Shown here: positions 8,325-15,658 of the stretch, one piece after another
How positions within the stretch are numbered: the first letter of the stretch is position 1
Layout of the letters: the number at the start of each line of letters is the position of its first letter
Origin: JAGLTZ01 sp964637695
GTDB lineage: Bacteria > Blakebacterota > Blakebacteria > Blakebacterales > Blakebacteraceae
NCBI GenBank assembly: GCA_964637695.1
Contig: CAZWVF010000017.1
Location: 1 to 43,013, forward strand
DNA: 43,013 nucleotides
Direction of reading: 5' to 3'
Position numbers and translations under genes: made by a program
Notes under the pieces: generated by a model
What the model was told of the DNA's origin: nothing
The model's database searches: none
The model's input: only the letters and a program-made list of their open reading frames with translations

Positions 8325-8358
8325 TTCCCGGCACACTGTGAATATCTGCTAATACCGC

Positions 8359-8392
8359 CTTCATTTCCGTTTCATCTATCATGCACAATTAT
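8359..8392 (+). promoter_or_regulatory. Paired 11-bp-spaced box promoter of the DUF5676 gene
   Basis: CTTCA (8359-8363) and TTTCA (8370-8374) are 11 bp apart. A weak -10, AATTAT (8387-8392), follows after 12 bp. Orientation relative to the gene is the same as at the other boxes in the island. Confidence 0.55.
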
Positions 8393-8435
8393 TGAGGTAA
8401 GTTTCTGAATGGAATTGAAAGGAGGTTGATTAATT

Positions 8436-8699
8436 ATGTCACGTTTGCATCTCGTACCTTTTGGAGTCGCTCTCTCCAGCCTGTTTATAATCTCATATGT
8501 GATCTGCATACTTTTCAATCTGGTGACTGGTTGGGGAATGATTGACATCGTAATGAAAATGTTGCCCTGGGCGTCGATCAGCCTGCCGGGTTTTCTGCTC
8601 GGACTTGTTGAGGCAGTGGCCTATGGCTGGTTCGTGGCGTTCATCTTCGTCCCGATTTACAACTGGATTCTTACTACAGGGTCTCTGCAGAGAACTTGA
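8436..8699 (+). CDS. DUF5676-like small membrane protein
   Basis: This 87-residue protein has two or three hydrophobic segments (about residues 8-30, 40-62 and 60-82), with the phrases SYVICILFNLVTGW and LPGFLLGLVEAVAYGWFVAFIFVPIYNW. It resembles the DUF5676 family of short inner-membrane proteins found beside copper/silver and mercury resistance genes. No catalytic or metal motif is visible, and its role is unknown. An AAAGGAGGTT ribosome site precedes the ATG. It is followed by an inverted repeat that may end its transcript, and by the Met-rich CpxP-like gene with its own promoter box. Confidence 0.75.
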   Translation: MSRLHLVPFGVALSSLFIISYVICILFNLVTGWGMIDIVMKMLPWASISLPGFLLGLVEAVAYGWFVAFIFVPIYNWILTTGSLQRT

Positions 8700-8708
8700 A
8701 AACAGCTC

Positions 8709-8737
8709 TTCACAATCGGATCCGATCAGATTGTGAA
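8709..8737. terminator. Inverted repeat after the DUF5676 gene, possible terminator
   Basis: TTCACAATC (8709-8717) and GATTGTGAA (8729-8737) form a perfect 9-bp stem with an 11-base loop that itself contains GGATCC. It starts 10 bases after the stop codon. No U-run follows, so termination is uncertain; it could also be an operator for the next gene. Confidence 0.45.
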
Positions 8738-8753
8738 CCATCGATAATCTTGT

Positions 8754-8787
8754 ATTCATCCCGGCTTCATCTATGCCGGGCTATCCT
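8754..8787 (+). promoter_or_regulatory. Paired 11-bp-spaced box promoter of the CpxP-like gene
   Basis: ATTCA (8754-8758) and CTTCA (8765-8769) are 11 bp apart. The -10-like TATCCT (8782-8787) follows after 12 bp, and the gene starts at 8827. Confidence 0.5.
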
Positions 8788-8826
8788 GGCGAGAGTTGAA
8801 CTCAAACCGTAAAGGAGGTTTCAAAC

Positions 8827-9552
8827 ATGAATCTGAAAAACAGGAAATACATGGTGCCGGTGACAGCTTTCACTGCGGCATTCTTTCTGGTGACAGCCGT
8901 TCACTTTGCCTCTGCCCAGACCAGTTCATCTTCACAGAATGGCTCGATGCATATGAGTGGGAATATGGTCCGGCAGCAGGCACAGGACCCTCCAGCGGGA
9001 TGCGGGGCAAACGGCGGGAAGATGGCGCACAATCAGGGAACCATGTCGGGTGGCATGATGTCCGGAATGATGGGCGGTAGCGGCGGTCACATGTCGGGTG
9101 GTATGATGTCCGGAATGATGGGCGGTAATGGCAGTCATATGTCGGGTGGTATGATGTCCGGAATGATGAGGGGTAATGGCAGTCATATGTCCGGAATGAT
9201 GGGGGGCATGCATTCCGATAAGCTCCTTACTTTCTCAGAAGCACTCGGATTGAGTGATGAGCAGATCAAGAAGATCGAGGAATTGGAACTTACCCACGCC
9301 CGCGCACTTGTAGACGCACAGTCTGCGATCCGTAAGGCGGAGCTCGATGTTCAGGCTGCCCGGATGCAAACTGATGATATCAGAGGTCTGAAACAGGCGC
9401 TGCAGCAGGCCGCTGAAGCCGGAATAGAGCTGGAAATCATGCAGGTTCGGCAGGCAGCAGCGATCAACGGAGTGCTGACTGCGGATCAACGCCTGAAGTG
9501 GTCGAACCTATATAGTGAAAACGGCTGTAATATGGTCGGTGATATGAGTTAA
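8827..9552 (+). CDS. Met-rich periplasmic CpxP/Spy-like metal-stress protein
   Basis: The 241-residue product has a signal peptide (MNLKNRKY start, hydrophobic core, cleavage after ASA near residue 30). A Met/Gly/His-rich region covers about residues 37-134, including three tandem 16-residue repeats of the type SGGMMSGMMGGxGxHM. The C-terminal part (about 137-230) is helical, with LGLSDEQIKKIEELE and LTADQRLKW, which matches the LTxxQ pattern of CpxP/Spy/heavy-metal-sensor (ZraP-like) proteins. The repeat probably binds Cu(I)/Ag(I) through Met and His. The helical part may chaperone damaged periplasmic proteins or damp a sensor kinase. A strong AAAGGAGGTT ribosome site is present, and the two-component pair lies just downstream beyond a terminator. 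Confidence 0.85.
   Translation: MNLKNRKYMVPVTAFTAAFFLVTAVHFASAQTSSSSQNGSMHMSGNMVRQQAQDPPAGCGANGGKMAHNQGTMSGGMMSGMMGGSGGHMSGGMMSGMMGGNGSHMSGGMMSGMMRGNGSHMSGMMGGMHSDKLLTFSEALGLSDEQIKKIEELELTHARALVDAQSAIRKAELDVQAARMQTDDIRGLKQALQQAAEAGIELEIMQVRQAAAINGVLTADQRLKWSNLYSENGCNMVGDMS
9046..9189 (+). repeat. Three tandem 48-bp repeats encoding Met-rich segments
   Basis: Units 9046-9093, 9094-9141 and 9142-9189 are near-identical and in frame, each encoding SGGMMSGMM plus a Gly-rich linker ending in HM. A partial fourth unit follows at 9190. Copy number could vary among strains and alter metal capacity. Confidence 0.9.
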
Positions 9553-9564
9553 ACACTGGATCAG

Positions 9565-9600
9565 AACGGGGAACGGCTTCGATCCGTTCCCCGTTTCTTG
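9565..9600 (+). terminator. Intrinsic terminator after the CpxP-like gene
   Basis: AACGGGGAACGG (9565-9576) pairs perfectly with CCGTTCCCCGTT (9584-9595) around a 7-base loop, followed by the T-rich TCTTGTT. It begins 12 bases after the stop codon and separates this gene from the two-component operon. Confidence 0.85.
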
Positions 9601-9697
9601 TTGCGACCGGTATCTATCGCCGTTATTCCATTGGATGAGAGATCGATCAATTCTGACCCGGATATTCAGGACCATCCACACTCAGAGAGGAAAGATC

Positions 9698-10363
9698 ATG
9701 CATATTCTGGTTATCGAGGATGACCGCAAAGTTGCCTCGTTTATCAGCAAGGGATTAACCGAAGAAGGATACGTGGTGGATGTAGCAGTGGACGGGGTGG
9801 ATGGGAGCCTGAAAGCTTCTGTTGGTGAGTATGATATAATAGTGCTCGACGTCATGCTTCCTGAACGGTCGGGTTATGAACTGGCCAGAGAGATGCGTCG
9901 TGAGGGATCAACGACCCCGATCATCATGCTGACAGCCAGAGACGCCAAAGAGGATATCGTGCGTGGTCTAGATTCTGGTGCGGATGATTACCTTACGAAA
10001 CCATTCTCGTTTGACGAACTGCTGGCCCGCATCCGCGCTCTGCTTCGCAGGGAAGGTGTAGACAGGACACAGGTTCTCCGTTATCAGGATCTGGAGTTGG
10101 ACCACCGTAGGCATCAGGCTCGCAGGGGCGGACGTGTTCTGGATCTGACTCCAAAGGAGTTCCAGCTCCTTGAACATTTCCTGCTCCATCCCGAGGAAGT
10201 GATCACACGAACCGAACTTCTGGAGAAGGTGTGGGAACTTGAATTTGATCCGGAAAGCAACGTGGTCGATGTCCATGTTGGCAATCTGAGGCGCAAACTC
10301 ACGCTCGATGGCGAACCGAATATGATAAATACTATCCGGGGCGTAGGCTACCGGTTGGAGTGA
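9698..10363 (+). CDS. OmpR-family response regulator, CusR-like
   Basis: The 221-residue regulator has a receiver with acidic residues at positions 8-9 (EDD), phospho-acceptor Asp51 (VLDVMLP), Thr79 and Lys101 (KPF). A winged-helix DNA-binding domain follows, ending in the usual TIRGVGYRLE. I chose ATG 9698 over an upstream start because a GAGAGGAAAG site precedes it and the receiver begins immediately (MHILVIEDD). The histidine kinase start overlaps its stop (TGATG). Its position inside the metal island makes it the best candidate to bind the 11-bp direct repeats found at seven promoters here; no such repeat lies upstream of itself. Confidence 0.93.
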   Translation: MHILVIEDDRKVASFISKGLTEEGYVVDVAVDGVDGSLKASVGEYDIIVLDVMLPERSGYELAREMRREGSTTPIIMLTARDAKEDIVRGLDSGADDYLTKPFSFDELLARIRALLRREGVDRTQVLRYQDLELDHRRHQARRGGRVLDLTPKEFQLLEHFLLHPEEVITRTELLEKVWELEFDPESNVVDVHVGNLRRKLTLDGEPNMINTIRGVGYRLE

Positions 10364-11787
10364 TGATAATCGGTAACCTGGTATCTTACAGGGCCCTTCT
10401 TACACGTAGATTTGTGTGGTTATGGGCTGTCGGAATATTCATAATCAGCACCGTGACACATCTGGCCGTTCGTTCAATCCTTTTACAGCAGGTCGACAGG
10501 TCTCTCTCCCTCGTTGCATCATTGCAGGCTCGTGCAGTTGTAGAAAGCCCGCCTGAAAGAATGGAGCTGAAGGAATGGGAGCTTCGGCCGGATGAGATCG
10601 GAAGGCTTCAGGATGTTCTCTGGTTCGTCCAGGTATGGAATGAAAACCGGGAGATCGTAGCCCGCAGCGCCAACCTGACCTGGCCGTTGCCAGATCCAGA
10701 CTCTGGCTGGGAAGCTGTGCGGGAGGGCCGAATTGTCTATATGACGATATCCAGCCCTCAGGGGCCTCTCCGTCAGACTCTCTATCCACTCCAGCGCCTC
10801 GATCCTGCCCATGCCGACCATGCGATACAGGTTGCAGTTTCGCTGGGTCCCGTCAACCGCATGCTCAACCAGATCGATATCGTCCTGATGAGTGTCAGTA
10901 TCCTCGGCCTGTTGATAGTTATCGCGGTTGGATGGACTTTAGCCACTCGCGCGATAAGACCTGTTGAAGAGATCGTAACCCAGGCCAGAAAGATCCATTC
11001 TCCGGAGGAACTCAAGCGGATAACGGCTTATGCACGTACTCACGAATTCGCTTCTCTAGTTGAGGTTATAAACGAGATGCTGGAGCGCCTGGAAAAGGCT
11101 TTCGATTCCCAGCAGCGCTTTACAGCGGATGCAAGTCACGAGCTTCGCACTCCTCTCACTGCCTTAAGAGGCACAATCGAGGTCGCCCTGCGCCGTACCC
11201 GCTCCATAGAGGACTACAGCGAAACACTGCAATCCTCACTCGAGGAAGTTATCAGAATGCAGGTTCTGGTGGATGACCTGCTGCTGCTGGCCAGAAATGA
11301 CGCTCATGTGCTTCAGCCTCGGTATGAGCAGGTCGTTCCCGGTGTACTGGTCGACGAGGTGCTGGGAGATCTGGCCGCTTCAGCTGAAGAACAGGGAGTA
11401 ATAATCGAGACAGATATCATCGAATCTGTCATCATGAAGGTGGACAGGGATATGATCCGCCGCTGCATAACGAATCTAGTCAGCAATGCGATCCATCATT
11501 CCCCTCGGGGGGGCAGGGTGAGAATTTGGTGCACGAAATCCGGCGAAGAGATTGAATTGAGTGTTCAGGATGAAGGGGAGGGAGTTCCCGGATCGGCCCG
11601 ATTACTCATTTTCGATCGCTTTTACAAAGCTGATTCCGCTCGTACATCCGGTGAAGGGGTAGGTTTGGGATTATCTCTGGTCAAGGCCATGGTGGAAGCT
11701 CATTCAGGCCGGGTAACGGTTGGGGAATCGCCCGGTGGAGGTGCATTATTCCGCATATACCTTCCCTCTGAACCGAAGAAAACTTGA
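10363..11787 (+). CDS. HAMP-type sensor histidine kinase, CusS-like
   Basis: The 474-residue membrane kinase has TM1 at about 13-35, a periplasmic sensor loop of about 135 residues, and TM2 at about 172-195. A HAMP linker, the H-box DASHELRTPL with His259 and an ATPase domain with N-box (NLVSNAIHHSP), DEGEGVPG and GEGVGLGLSL follow. The ATG at 10363 shares one base with the stop of the response regulator; a GTG one codon earlier is possible. By context it should sense periplasmic Cu(I)/Ag(I) or a related metal and phosphorylate the partner regulator. The periplasmic loop has few Met or His residues compared with CusS, so the ligand is open. Confidence 0.92.
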   Translation: MIIGNLVSYRALLTRRFVWLWAVGIFIISTVTHLAVRSILLQQVDRSLSLVASLQARAVVESPPERMELKEWELRPDEIGRLQDVLWFVQVWNENREIVARSANLTWPLPDPDSGWEAVREGRIVYMTISSPQGPLRQTLYPLQRLDPAHADHAIQVAVSLGPVNRMLNQIDIVLMSVSILGLLIVIAVGWTLATRAIRPVEEIVTQARKIHSPEELKRITAYARTHEFASLVEVINEMLERLEKAFDSQQRFTADASHELRTPLTALRGTIEVALRRTRSIEDYSETLQSSLEEVIRMQVLVDDLLLLARNDAHVLQPRYEQVVPGVLVDEVLGDLAASAEEQGVIIETDIIESVIMKVDRDMIRRCITNLVSNAIHHSPRGGRVRIWCTKSGEEIELSVQDEGEGVPGSARLLIFDRFYKADSARTSGEGVGLGLSLVKAMVEAHSGRVTVGESPGGGALFRIYLPSEPKKT

Positions 11788-11818
11788 GAAGTTAAAAGTA
11801 GAAAATAGACGATCCCGG

Positions 11819-12043
11819 TCACGCACCGAGCACTTTTTTCCGTTCCTCGAACTCATCTGAGGAGATCTCTCCCCGGGCGTACCGCCTCTCGAGTATCTCC
11901 GTCGAGGTCAATTCCCGCATGGTTTGCGAGCCTTTAGTGCTCTTTCTTGTCACGGCATAGACAATCCAGATGATTGCACCCAGGATTATGATCCACCCGA
12001 GCCACATCCAGGCACCCATGCCCCACATGCTTATTCCATGCAT
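11819..12043 (-). CDS. SHOCT-domain small membrane protein
   Basis: The 74-residue protein starts MHGISMWGMGAWMWLGW, has one membrane helix (about 11-33) and ends in a SHOCT domain (ILERRYARGEISSDEFEERKKVL). SHOCT is a short oligomerisation motif, common at the C-terminus of small membrane proteins near copper resistance genes. I chose ATG 12043 because GGAAGGAGG precedes it; ten codons upstream are also open. It is convergent with the histidine kinase, 31 bp away. The Met/Trp-rich start could bind Cu(I), which is inference. Confidence 0.8.
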   Translation of the reverse strand: MHGISMWGMGAWMWLGWIIILGAIIWIVYAVTRKSTKGSQTMRELTSTEILERRYARGEISSDEFEERKKVLGA

Positions 12044-12088
12044 TATATACCTCCTTCCATAATAAGGTTTCACGGTGTTGTGGTGAGA

Positions 12089-12133
12089 AATGTAGCATCA
12101 GCCGCGTGAAAAAGCCGTGAAGAGACAGTGAAC
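12089..12133 (-). promoter_or_regulatory. Triple 11-bp-spaced box promoter of the SHOCT gene
   Basis: In gene direction GTTCA (12133-12129), CTTCA (12122-12118) and TTTCA (12111-12107) are spaced 11 bp apart. TACATT (12094-12089) follows 12 bp downstream as a -10 candidate. This lies back-to-back with the YHS promoter boxes. Confidence 0.65.
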
Positions 12134-12147
12134 GGCCTTGTTTTTCA

Positions 12148-12191
12148 GTTCAGACTCTCTTCACCTTCACTTCATTCCGTTTCTGTATCTT
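12148..12191 (+). promoter_or_regulatory. Triple 11-bp-spaced box promoter of the YHS gene
   Basis: GTTCA (12148-12152), CTTCA (12159-12163) and CTTCA (12170-12174) are spaced 11 bp apart. The -10-like TATCTT (12186-12191) follows after 11 bp. With the SHOCT boxes it forms a divergent control region carrying six half-sites. Confidence 0.65.
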
Positions 12192-12278
12192 GAAATCAAG
12201 GAGAGGAGGATGCATTTCTTCGATGGCACGCATCCGCCCTCTGATGGTCGAATAAAAAGATAAAAGGGGGTATTTCAA

Positions 12279-12455
12279 ATGAAGCGCAATCCACCGAATG
12301 ACGTCGTTGATCCTGTTTGCGGAATGACTGTGAACCCGACCACTGCAGCTGACGAATACATCCATGAAGGCAAAACTTATTACTTCTGTGCACCTGTCTG
12401 CAGAGAGCGGTTCGAGGCTGATCCGGAGCAGTATCTCTCAGACTGGAAGGACTGA
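12279..12455 (+). CDS. YHS-domain small metal-binding protein
   Basis: This 58-residue ORF reads MKRNPPNDVVDPVCGMTV, then a YIHEGKTYYFCAPVC segment and FEADPEQYL. That is the complete YHS domain pattern (DPVCGM, YFC...C, F..DP..Y) with Cys14, Cys37 and Cys41. YHS modules bind soft metals and occur as free proteins or at the N-termini of copper ATPases. A GGGGG/GGTATTTC stretch precedes the ATG, and the shared triple box lies upstream. It converges on the cusA-type gene with only 20 bp between the stops. Confidence 0.85.
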   Translation: MKRNPPNDVVDPVCGMTVNPTTAADEYIHEGKTYYFCAPVCRERFEADPEQYLSDWKD

Positions 12456-12475
12456 TTCTCGGGCATCGATCAGTA

Positions 12476-15400
12476 TCAGTGTCCCATGCCCTTGTAATGG
12501 AGTTTGCCTCTGCGCAGTTCCCATTCCTTGAGGATGCTCCAGACAATAGGGATCACGATGAGGATCAGTATGAGACTTGTAAGGATCCCGCCGACCAGGG
12601 GGGTTGCCAGGGGTTTCATCACGTCACTGCCCGTGCCCGTACTCCACATGATGGGGAGCAGGCCGATAAGGCTGGTCGCCACGGTCATTAACAGGGGCCT
12701 TACACGCAGCACGCTCCCCTTTGTCGCCGCTTCTCGAATCATTTCCCTGGTTACATCATTATTCAGGATGAAGGAGTCGAGCGCCTCATTCAGGTAGACC
12801 AGCATGACTACTCCTGTTTCCACGGCGACTCCGAAGAGGGCTATGTATCCCACCCAGACGGCCACACTGTAATTATAGCCGAGGGCACTCTGCAGCAGTA
12901 CTCCTCCCACCAGGGCAAACGGTACTGACAGTATCACCAGCAGGGATTCACTGATACTGTGGAAGGTGAAGTAGAGCAGCAGGAAGATAATCAGGATTAC
13001 GGCCGGCATCAGGGTCATCAACCGCTTGCGCGCCCTGACCTGGTTCTCGTATTGCCCCGACCAGTTCACGTAGTAGCCCTCCGGGAGTTCAAACTGTTCA
13101 TCCAGGGCCGCTTTCGCCTCATCCACGAATGATCCCATATCCCGTTCCCGCACGTTGAGCATGACCAGGGAGCGGAGCATCCCGTTCTCGCTGTTGATCA
13201 TCGGCGGTCCGGGATTGATTTCTATATCCGCCACCTGTTCCAGGGGAACCTGGGTACCGGTCACGGTTGGTATAAGCACGCGCTTCAGGATTTCTGGATC
13301 ACTGCGGTAGTCGGACATGTAGCGCACCCGTACCGGGAACCGTTCGCGTCCCTCCACAGTCGTGGTCAGGTTCATTCCCCCGATTGCCGTCTCGATGACC
13401 ATCTGTACATCTTCCACGTTCACGCCATAACGGGCTGCTCCCTCCCGGTCGATCTTGATGTCCAGATATTTCCCTCCGACTACCCGCTCCGAATAGACGT
13501 CGGCTGCTCCCGGTATTTCCCGGAGAATCTCTTCCGCCTGAAGGGCCAGCTCGGCCAGTGTATTGAGATCGGGACCGAAGATCTTCACCCCCAGATCTGT
13601 TCGAACCCCTGTCGCCAGCATCTGGATGCGGTTGATGATAGGCTGGGTCCATCCGTTCGTAAGCCCCGGTATCTGTATCATCGAATCAAGCTCGCCGATC
13701 AGGCCTGCTTTGGTTAAGCCTTTCCGCCATTCGCTGCGCGGTTTAAGGATAATTATCGATTCGATCATGCTCACTGGTGCCGGATCGGTGGCGGTCTCCG
13801 CCCGACCCACTTTGCCCAGAACATATTCGACTTCCGGGACCGATTTGATCAGGGCATCGGTCACCTGGAGCAGCCGTTTTGCTTCTGTGACGGTCACGTT
13901 GGGCAGGGTCACCGGCATGTAGAGCAGACTGCCTTCGTCCAGCGACGGCATGAACTCTCTGCCCCTGGACATCGCCAGCGGAATGGTCGCGATGAGGATC
14001 AGGAGAGTGGCCATCAGGGTAATCCACCGGAACCTGAAAACGACATGCTGAATCCGCCTATAGATACCGATGAAGAACCGCATGAGCGGGTTCAGAGCCT
14101 CCGGCCTCAAGCGTCCTCTTATGAAGAATGTCATCAGTACAGGTACGAGGGTTATGGCGATGATCGCCGCCCCGGTCATGGTGAATGTCTTGGTGAAGGC
14201 CAGCGGCCGGAAGAGTCTTCCCTCCTGACCTGTGAGGAGAAAAACCGGAACAAACGAAAGAATGATGATTATCAGGCTGAAGAAGATTGGCCGTCCCACC
14301 TGTTTGGCCGCGAAGAGTATTGCTTTTACGGGGTCCCGCTGCGCTTCTTCACCCCCTTCTGAGATGTGGCGATAGGCGTTCTCCACCATCACGACGGAAG
14401 CATCCACGATCACTCCGATCGCGATTGCCACGCCTCCGAGCGACATGATGTTCGAAGTGATCCCGATGTATTTCATCAGGATGAAGCTGATCAGAACAGC
14501 GATGGGAAGACTTATGATGATCACCAGGGCACTGCGGAAGTGGAGAAGGAATATGAGGACGATGAACGCGACGATAATTGCCTCTTCCAGGAGGGTCAGG
14601 CGGAGGTTTTCTACAGCCGATTCGATCAGATCCGAGCGGTCGTAGGCTATTGTGATCGTTACACCTTCCGGAAGACCTTTCTCCAGTTCCTCCATCTTGA
14701 CCTTGACCCGGTCTATGACTTCCTTGGCGTTCTCGCCGTAACGCATGACGACGATCCCGCCGACAACTTCGCCCTCTCCGTTCTGATCCAGCATCCCCCG
14801 GCGTATATCGCCGCCGAGCTGGACGGTACCGATGTTTCTTACATAGACCGGGATTCCGTCCGCTGTCGCCCCTATGACGATATCCTCGACGTCCTTGACC
14901 GATTTGATATATCCGAGTCCCCGGACCACGTACTCAATATCGGTCATCTCGATAAGCCGTCCACCGACGTCATTGTTGCTTTTACGCACGGACATGACCA
15001 CGTGTCGGAGCGGAATGTTATAGGAGAGAAGTTTTGTGGGATCGACGTCGATCTGGTACTGACGCACGAATCCACCGATAGAGGCAACCTCACTGACACC
15101 GTCTACTGCTGTCAGCTGGTATCGTATATACCAGTCCTGGATTGCACGCAGTGCACCCAGGTCGTGCCTTTCACTGTTGAGTGTATACCAGAAGACATGC
15201 CCTACACCCGTACCATCAGGCCCGAGGATCGAGGTTACACCCTCGGGCATCAGGGACTGGGCATAGTTGAGTTTTTCGAGCACCCTGCTGCGAGCCCAGT
15301 AGACGTCCACATCATCCTCGAAGATCACATAGATGATGCTCGTACCGAACATGCTGGTCGCTCGGATGGTCTTGACCCTCGGTAGACCCTGCAGGGCTGT

Positions 15401-15610
15401 GGAGAGAGGGTAGGTGATCTGGTCTTCGATGACCTGGGGACCGCGTCCCATCCAGTCGGTCGAAACTATCACCTGGTTGTCGCTCAGGTCAGGGATGGCG
15501 TCGAGTGGAGTGTTCTGCATTGCCCAGACACCCCACCCGATACCCAACGCGAATATCATCAGTACGATCAGACGGTTCCTGATGCTGGCTTCGATAATTT
15601 TCTCGATCAT
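12476..15610 (-). CDS. cusA: CusA/CzcA-family RND heavy-metal efflux pump
   Basis: The 1044-residue inner-membrane pump has the length and repeats of HME-RND proteins. TM4 reads GGVAIAIGVIVDASVVMVEN, with Asp403 matching the proton-relay Asp of CusA. Met615 in APVSMIES and Met664 in NRIQMLATG sit where CusA has metal-binding methionines of its pore, which favours Cu(I)/Ag(I) over Zn/Co/Ni; this alignment is from memory. A third methionine of that cluster seems to be valine here (YGVNVEDVQ). It takes metal from the periplasmic adaptor and expels it through the TolC-type channel. It is the last gene of the operon, 48 bp after the adaptor. Confidence 0.92.
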   Translation of the reverse strand: MIEKIIEASIRNRLIVLMIFALGIGWGVWAMQNTPLDAIPDLSDNQVIVSTDWMGRGPQVIEDQITYPLSTALQGLPRVKTIRATSMFGTSIIYVIFEDDVDVYWARSRVLEKLNYAQSLMPEGVTSILGPDGTGVGHVFWYTLNSERHDLGALRAIQDWYIRYQLTAVDGVSEVASIGGFVRQYQIDVDPTKLLSYNIPLRHVVMSVRKSNNDVGGRLIEMTDIEYVVRGLGYIKSVKDVEDIVIGATADGIPVYVRNIGTVQLGGDIRRGMLDQNGEGEVVGGIVVMRYGENAKEVIDRVKVKMEELEKGLPEGVTITIAYDRSDLIESAVENLRLTLLEEAIIVAFIVLIFLLHFRSALVIIISLPIAVLISFILMKYIGITSNIMSLGGVAIAIGVIVDASVVMVENAYRHISEGGEEAQRDPVKAILFAAKQVGRPIFFSLIIIILSFVPVFLLTGQEGRLFRPLAFTKTFTMTGAAIIAITLVPVLMTFFIRGRLRPEALNPLMRFFIGIYRRIQHVVFRFRWITLMATLLILIATIPLAMSRGREFMPSLDEGSLLYMPVTLPNVTVTEAKRLLQVTDALIKSVPEVEYVLGKVGRAETATDPAPVSMIESIIILKPRSEWRKGLTKAGLIGELDSMIQIPGLTNGWTQPIINRIQMLATGVRTDLGVKIFGPDLNTLAELALQAEEILREIPGAADVYSERVVGGKYLDIKIDREGAARYGVNVEDVQMVIETAIGGMNLTTTVEGRERFPVRVRYMSDYRSDPEILKRVLIPTVTGTQVPLEQVADIEINPGPPMINSENGMLRSLVMLNVRERDMGSFVDEAKAALDEQFELPEGYYVNWSGQYENQVRARKRLMTLMPAVILIIFLLLYFTFHSISESLLVILSVPFALVGGVLLQSALGYNYSVAVWVGYIALFGVAVETGVVMLVYLNEALDSFILNNDVTREMIREAATKGSVLRVRPLLMTVATSLIGLLPIMWSTGTGSDVMKPLATPLVGGILTSLILILIVIPIVWSILKEWELRRGKLHYKGMGH

Positions 15611-15658
15611 TATCGGATCTCTTCCTGTTTATTATTACCGCTTCCGGGTTGGTAATAC

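Noticed and set aside
8932..9213. Minus-strand ORF rich in HHSGHHTT repeats
   Set aside because: It is the antisense shadow of the 48-bp Met-rich repeats in the CpxP-like gene, with no ribosome site of its own.
9601..9697. Searched for the shared box upstream of the OmpR-type regulator
   Set aside because: Only a single ATTCA (9664-9668) is present without a partner at 11 bp, so no site is claimed.
12143..12455. Minus-strand ORFs over the YHS gene
   Set aside because: The plus-strand frame encodes a complete YHS domain with all three cysteines; the antisense frames show nothing.
14366..15385. Long plus-strand ORF of 339 codons inside cusA
   Set aside because: It lies antisense to a clearly conserved RND gene, has His/Asp-rich low-complexity composition and matches no family I know.
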